Shown here in pieces: positions 62,106-64,000 of a stretch of 64,000 nucleotides of DNA. Location: assembly GCF_000373365.1 (NCBI RefSeq), contig NZ_KB891263.1:104299-168298 (forward strand). The letters are read 5' to 3'. Made by a program: the position numbers and the translations under genes. The notes under the pieces were generated by a model that saw nothing but the letters and a program-made list of their open reading frames with translations, ran no database searches and was not told the origin of the DNA. This stretch comes from Parafrankia discariae (lineage in GTDB: Bacteria > Actinomycetota > Actinomycetes > Frankiales > Frankiaceae). The first letter of the stretch is position 1, and every line of letters begins with the position of its first letter.

Positions 62106-63454
62106 ACAAACCCACGCAGCGGTCGCGGCCGGACGGCGCCCACGGGCCGGCGTCGCGGGATGGGGGTCCGCGCCGCACCGCGGTGACCGGGGTCGGCGTC
62201 GTCGCCCCCGGTGGCTCGAACCGCAAGGAGTTCTGGACCCTGCTCACGGATGGCCGCACCGCCACCCGCCGGCTGTCCTTCTTCGACCCGTCGCCGTTCC
62301 GGTCGCAGGTCGCGGCCGAATGCGACTTCGACCCGCTCGCCGCCGGCCTCACCCGCCAGGAGATCGCGCGCAACGACCGGTTCGTGCAGTTCGCCCTGGC
62401 AGCGGCCGCGGAGGCGGTGGCCGACAGCGGGCTGGACCTCGGCCTCGGCGTCGGCGGCGCCGAGCGCGGGCCGGGTGACGGGCCGGTCGTCGGGGTGAGC
62501 ATGGGCAGCGCTGTCGGGGCGACCACCCGGCTCGAGAACGAGTACGTGGTCGTCAGCGACGGCGGGAAGCACTGGGAGGTCGACCCGCGCTACGCGAGCT
62601 CGTTCCTCTACCACGCGCTCGTGCCGAGCTCCCTGGCCACCGAGATCGCCTGCCGGTTCGGCGCGCACGGCCCGTCGTTCGTGGTCTCCACCGGGTGCAC
62701 CTCCGGCATCGACGCGGTCGGCTACGGCCACCAGCTCATCGTCGACGGCGAGGCGGACATCGTGATCGCCGGCGCCTCCGACGCGCCGCTCTCGCCGATC
62801 TCCATCGCCTGCTTCGACGCGATCCGCGCCACCTCGGCCCGCAACGACGACCCCGAGCACGCCTCGCGGCCGTTCGACGCCAGCCGTGACGGCTTCGTGA
62901 TGGGCGAGGGCAGCGCCGTCCTCATCCTCGAGGAGCTGGAGTCGGCGCGGGCCCGCGGCGCGCACATCTACTGCGAGGTCGGCGGGTACGCCTCGCGGTC
63001 CAACGCCTTCCACATGACCGGCCTGCGCCCGGACGGCGTCGAGATGGCCGAGGCCATCCGCATGGCCCTGGGCCAGGCGCGCCTCGACCCGTCCGCCGTC
63101 GACTACGTCAACGCCCACGGGTCGGGGACGAAGCAGAACGACCGGCACGAGACGGCCGCCTTCAAGCGGTCGCTGGGCGCCCACGCCCACGAGGTGCCGG
63201 TCAGCTCGATCAAGTCGATGGTCGGCCACTCCCTCGGCGCGATCGGCTCCATCGAGCTCGCGGCCTGCGCCCTGGCGATCGAGCACAACGTGGTGCCGCC
63301 GACGGCGAACTGGACGACCCGCGACCCCGAGTGCGACCTGGACTACGTCCCGAACACCGCGCGCGACCACACCGTGGACGCGGCGCTGTCGGTGGGCAGC
63401 GGGTTCGGCGGCTTCCAGTCAGCGATCGTCCTGGCCTCGGCGGACCGGACATGA
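62102..63454 (+). CDS. Type II polyketide ketosynthase alpha
   Basis: This 450-aa KS-alpha has the active Cys199 in [15 protein letters not shown], His in [14 protein letters not shown] and His in [12 protein letters not shown]. It makes the poly-beta-keto chain together with KS-beta. [25 protein letters not shown] and the end [15 protein letters not shown] are standard. The GTG overlaps the cupin stop, and its own stop overlaps the KS-beta ATG (ATGA). The sequence and the companion genes (cupin, single-domain aromatase, TcmI) suggest a spore-pigment-like cluster. Confidence 0.95.
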   Translation: MNKPTQRSRPDGAHGPASRDGGPRRTAVTGVGVVAPGGSNRKEFWTLLTDGRTATRRLSFFDPSPFRSQVAAECDFDPLAAGLTRQEIARNDRFVQFALAAAAEAVADSGLDLGLGVGGAERGPGDGPVVGVSMGSAVGATTRLENEYVVVSDGGKHWEVDPRYASSFLYHALVPSSLATEIACRFGAHGPSFVVSTGCTSGIDAVGYGHQLIVDGEADIVIAGASDAPLSPISIACFDAIRATSARNDDPEHASRPFDASRDGFVMGEGSAVLILEELESARARGAHIYCEVGGYASRSNAFHMTGLRPDGVEMAEAIRMALGQARLDPSAVDYVNAHGSGTKQNDRHETAAFKRSLGAHAHEVPVSSIKSMVGHSLGAIGSIELAACALAIEHNVVPPTANWTTRDPECDLDYVPNTARDHTVDAALSVGSGFGGFQSAIVLASADRT

Positions 63455-64000
63455 CCGTCCTGGACACCGCACCGGCCGAGGCGGCCGGGGCGGCCGGCCG
63501 CCCCGCGGCGGGCGCGGTGCGGCCGGTCGTCACCGGGCTCGGGGTCATCGCGCCCAGCGGGATCGGCCTCGACGCGTACTGGGCCTCGACGCTGCGCGGC
63601 GAACTGCGCGTCGCGCCGATCACCCGGTTCGACGCGAGCCGCTACGACACCCGGATCGCCGGCGAGGTCCCCGACTTCGCCGCCGAGGAGTACGTCGACC
63701 ACCGCTACCTGGTGCAGACCGACCGCTGGACCTGGCTGGGCATGGCCGCGTCCAGGCTGGCGCTGGCCGACGCCGCCTACGACCCGGCCGAGCGCGACCC
63801 GTACGAGACGTCGGTGGTCTTCGGTGCCGGCTCCGGCGGCAACGACTTCGGCCAGCGGGAGCTGTCCCGGCTGTGGACGCGCGGGCGCACCGCGGTCAGC
63901 GTCTACCAGTCGATCGCCTGGTTCTACGCGGCGACGACCGGCCAGACCTCGATCCGGCACGGGCTCAAGGGCCCGTCGGGCGTCCTCGTCTCCGACGGCG
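63451..64000 (+). CDS. Type II polyketide ketosynthase beta / chain length factor (partial)
   Basis: The first 183 codons of KS-beta are visible before the window ends. [46 protein letters not shown] and [21 protein letters not shown] are typical. The last visible residues are [13 protein letters not shown]; aligned with KS-alpha (FVVSTGC) the next residue is the Cys/Gln position, and its codon begins with g, so it cannot be Cys or Gln. It starts with an ATGA overlap on the KS-alpha stop and determines chain length. Confidence 0.93.
   Translation, partial: MTVLDTAPAEAAGAAGRPAAGAVRPVVTGLGVIAPSGIGLDAYWASTLRGELRVAPITRFDASRYDTRIAGEVPDFAAEEYVDHRYLVQTDRWTWLGMAASRLALADAAYDPAERDPYETSVVFGAGSGGNDFGQRELSRLWTRGRTAVSVYQSIAWFYAATTGQTSIRHGLKGPSGVLVSDG

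Overview
This window is high-GC DNA (roughly 70% or more by eye) with third-position GC bias, many GTG starts and 4-bp stop/start overlaps. Together with a conservon (histidine kinase, roadblock, DUF742, GTPase), paired membrane Ser/Thr kinases, a WS/DGAT acyltransferase, an F420-type LLM enzyme and a whiE-like type II polyketide cluster, this points to a filamentous, sporulating actinobacterium. A Frankia-type genome fits best; that genus call is inference. I see no rRNA or tRNA genes, no CRISPR array and no intact mobile element. Almost all other long open frames are antisense or frame shadows of real genes.

Layout. 1-13 kb is accessory metabolism: aldo/keto reductase, an esterase divergent from a TetR regulator with twin operators, a GNAT acetyltransferase, a secreted LIP-type lipase, a nitroreductase, a WS/DGAT acyltransferase, an OsmC protein, a TetR/LLM pair, and a SigJ/ECF41-like sigma factor facing an AhpD-like protein. 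13.7-16 kb holds a MarR regulator and a membrane acyltransferase. 16-24.4 kb is a conflict-type island: a macro-domain protein followed by a 1177-aa TPR-CHAT protease; an opposing operon of an unknown protein, an AAA+ ATPase and a small membrane protein; and an MbcA/ParS-like antitoxin with a RES-domain toxin. 24.8-30.6 kb holds an SDR, an HxlR/NmrA divergent pair, a GH26-like lipoprotein, an S8 protease remnant, an ADP-ribosylglycohydrolase and a second AhpD-like gene.

30.7-34.7 kb carries two duplicated receptor Ser/Thr kinases, one with an LppP/LprE-like ectodomain. 35-38 kb is the lysine-to-aminoadipate operon (lat plus a semialdehyde dehydrogenase), followed by a cyclopropane synthase, dnaE, a PLP decarboxylase and an isolated 58-aa peptide cassette. 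45.9-52.5 kb holds a DEAD-box helicase that seems to need a CTG start, GT87 and DUF445 membrane proteins, and a degenerate ThDP-enzyme-like protein. A 1.3-kb gene-poor stretch with a Crp-like site leads into the conservon (53.8-58.8 kb). The conservon is translationally coupled to a LuxR-type regulator and runs into the polyketide genes (TcmI cyclase, ACP, aromatase/cyclase, cupin, KS-alpha, KS-beta), which leave the window at its end.

Main points. (1) The CHAT/AAA+/RES island joins enzymes expected to make, bind or remove ADP-ribose species with a regulated protease; an ADP-ribosylglycohydrolase lies 4.5 kb further on. (2) Three promoters of the form (T/C)GT(T/C)AC(G/T)-N16-CGTC sit in front of the sigma factor and both AhpD-like genes, outlining a local ECF41-type regulon. 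(3) A 26-bp perfect hairpin splits the conservon between its roadblock and DUF742 genes.
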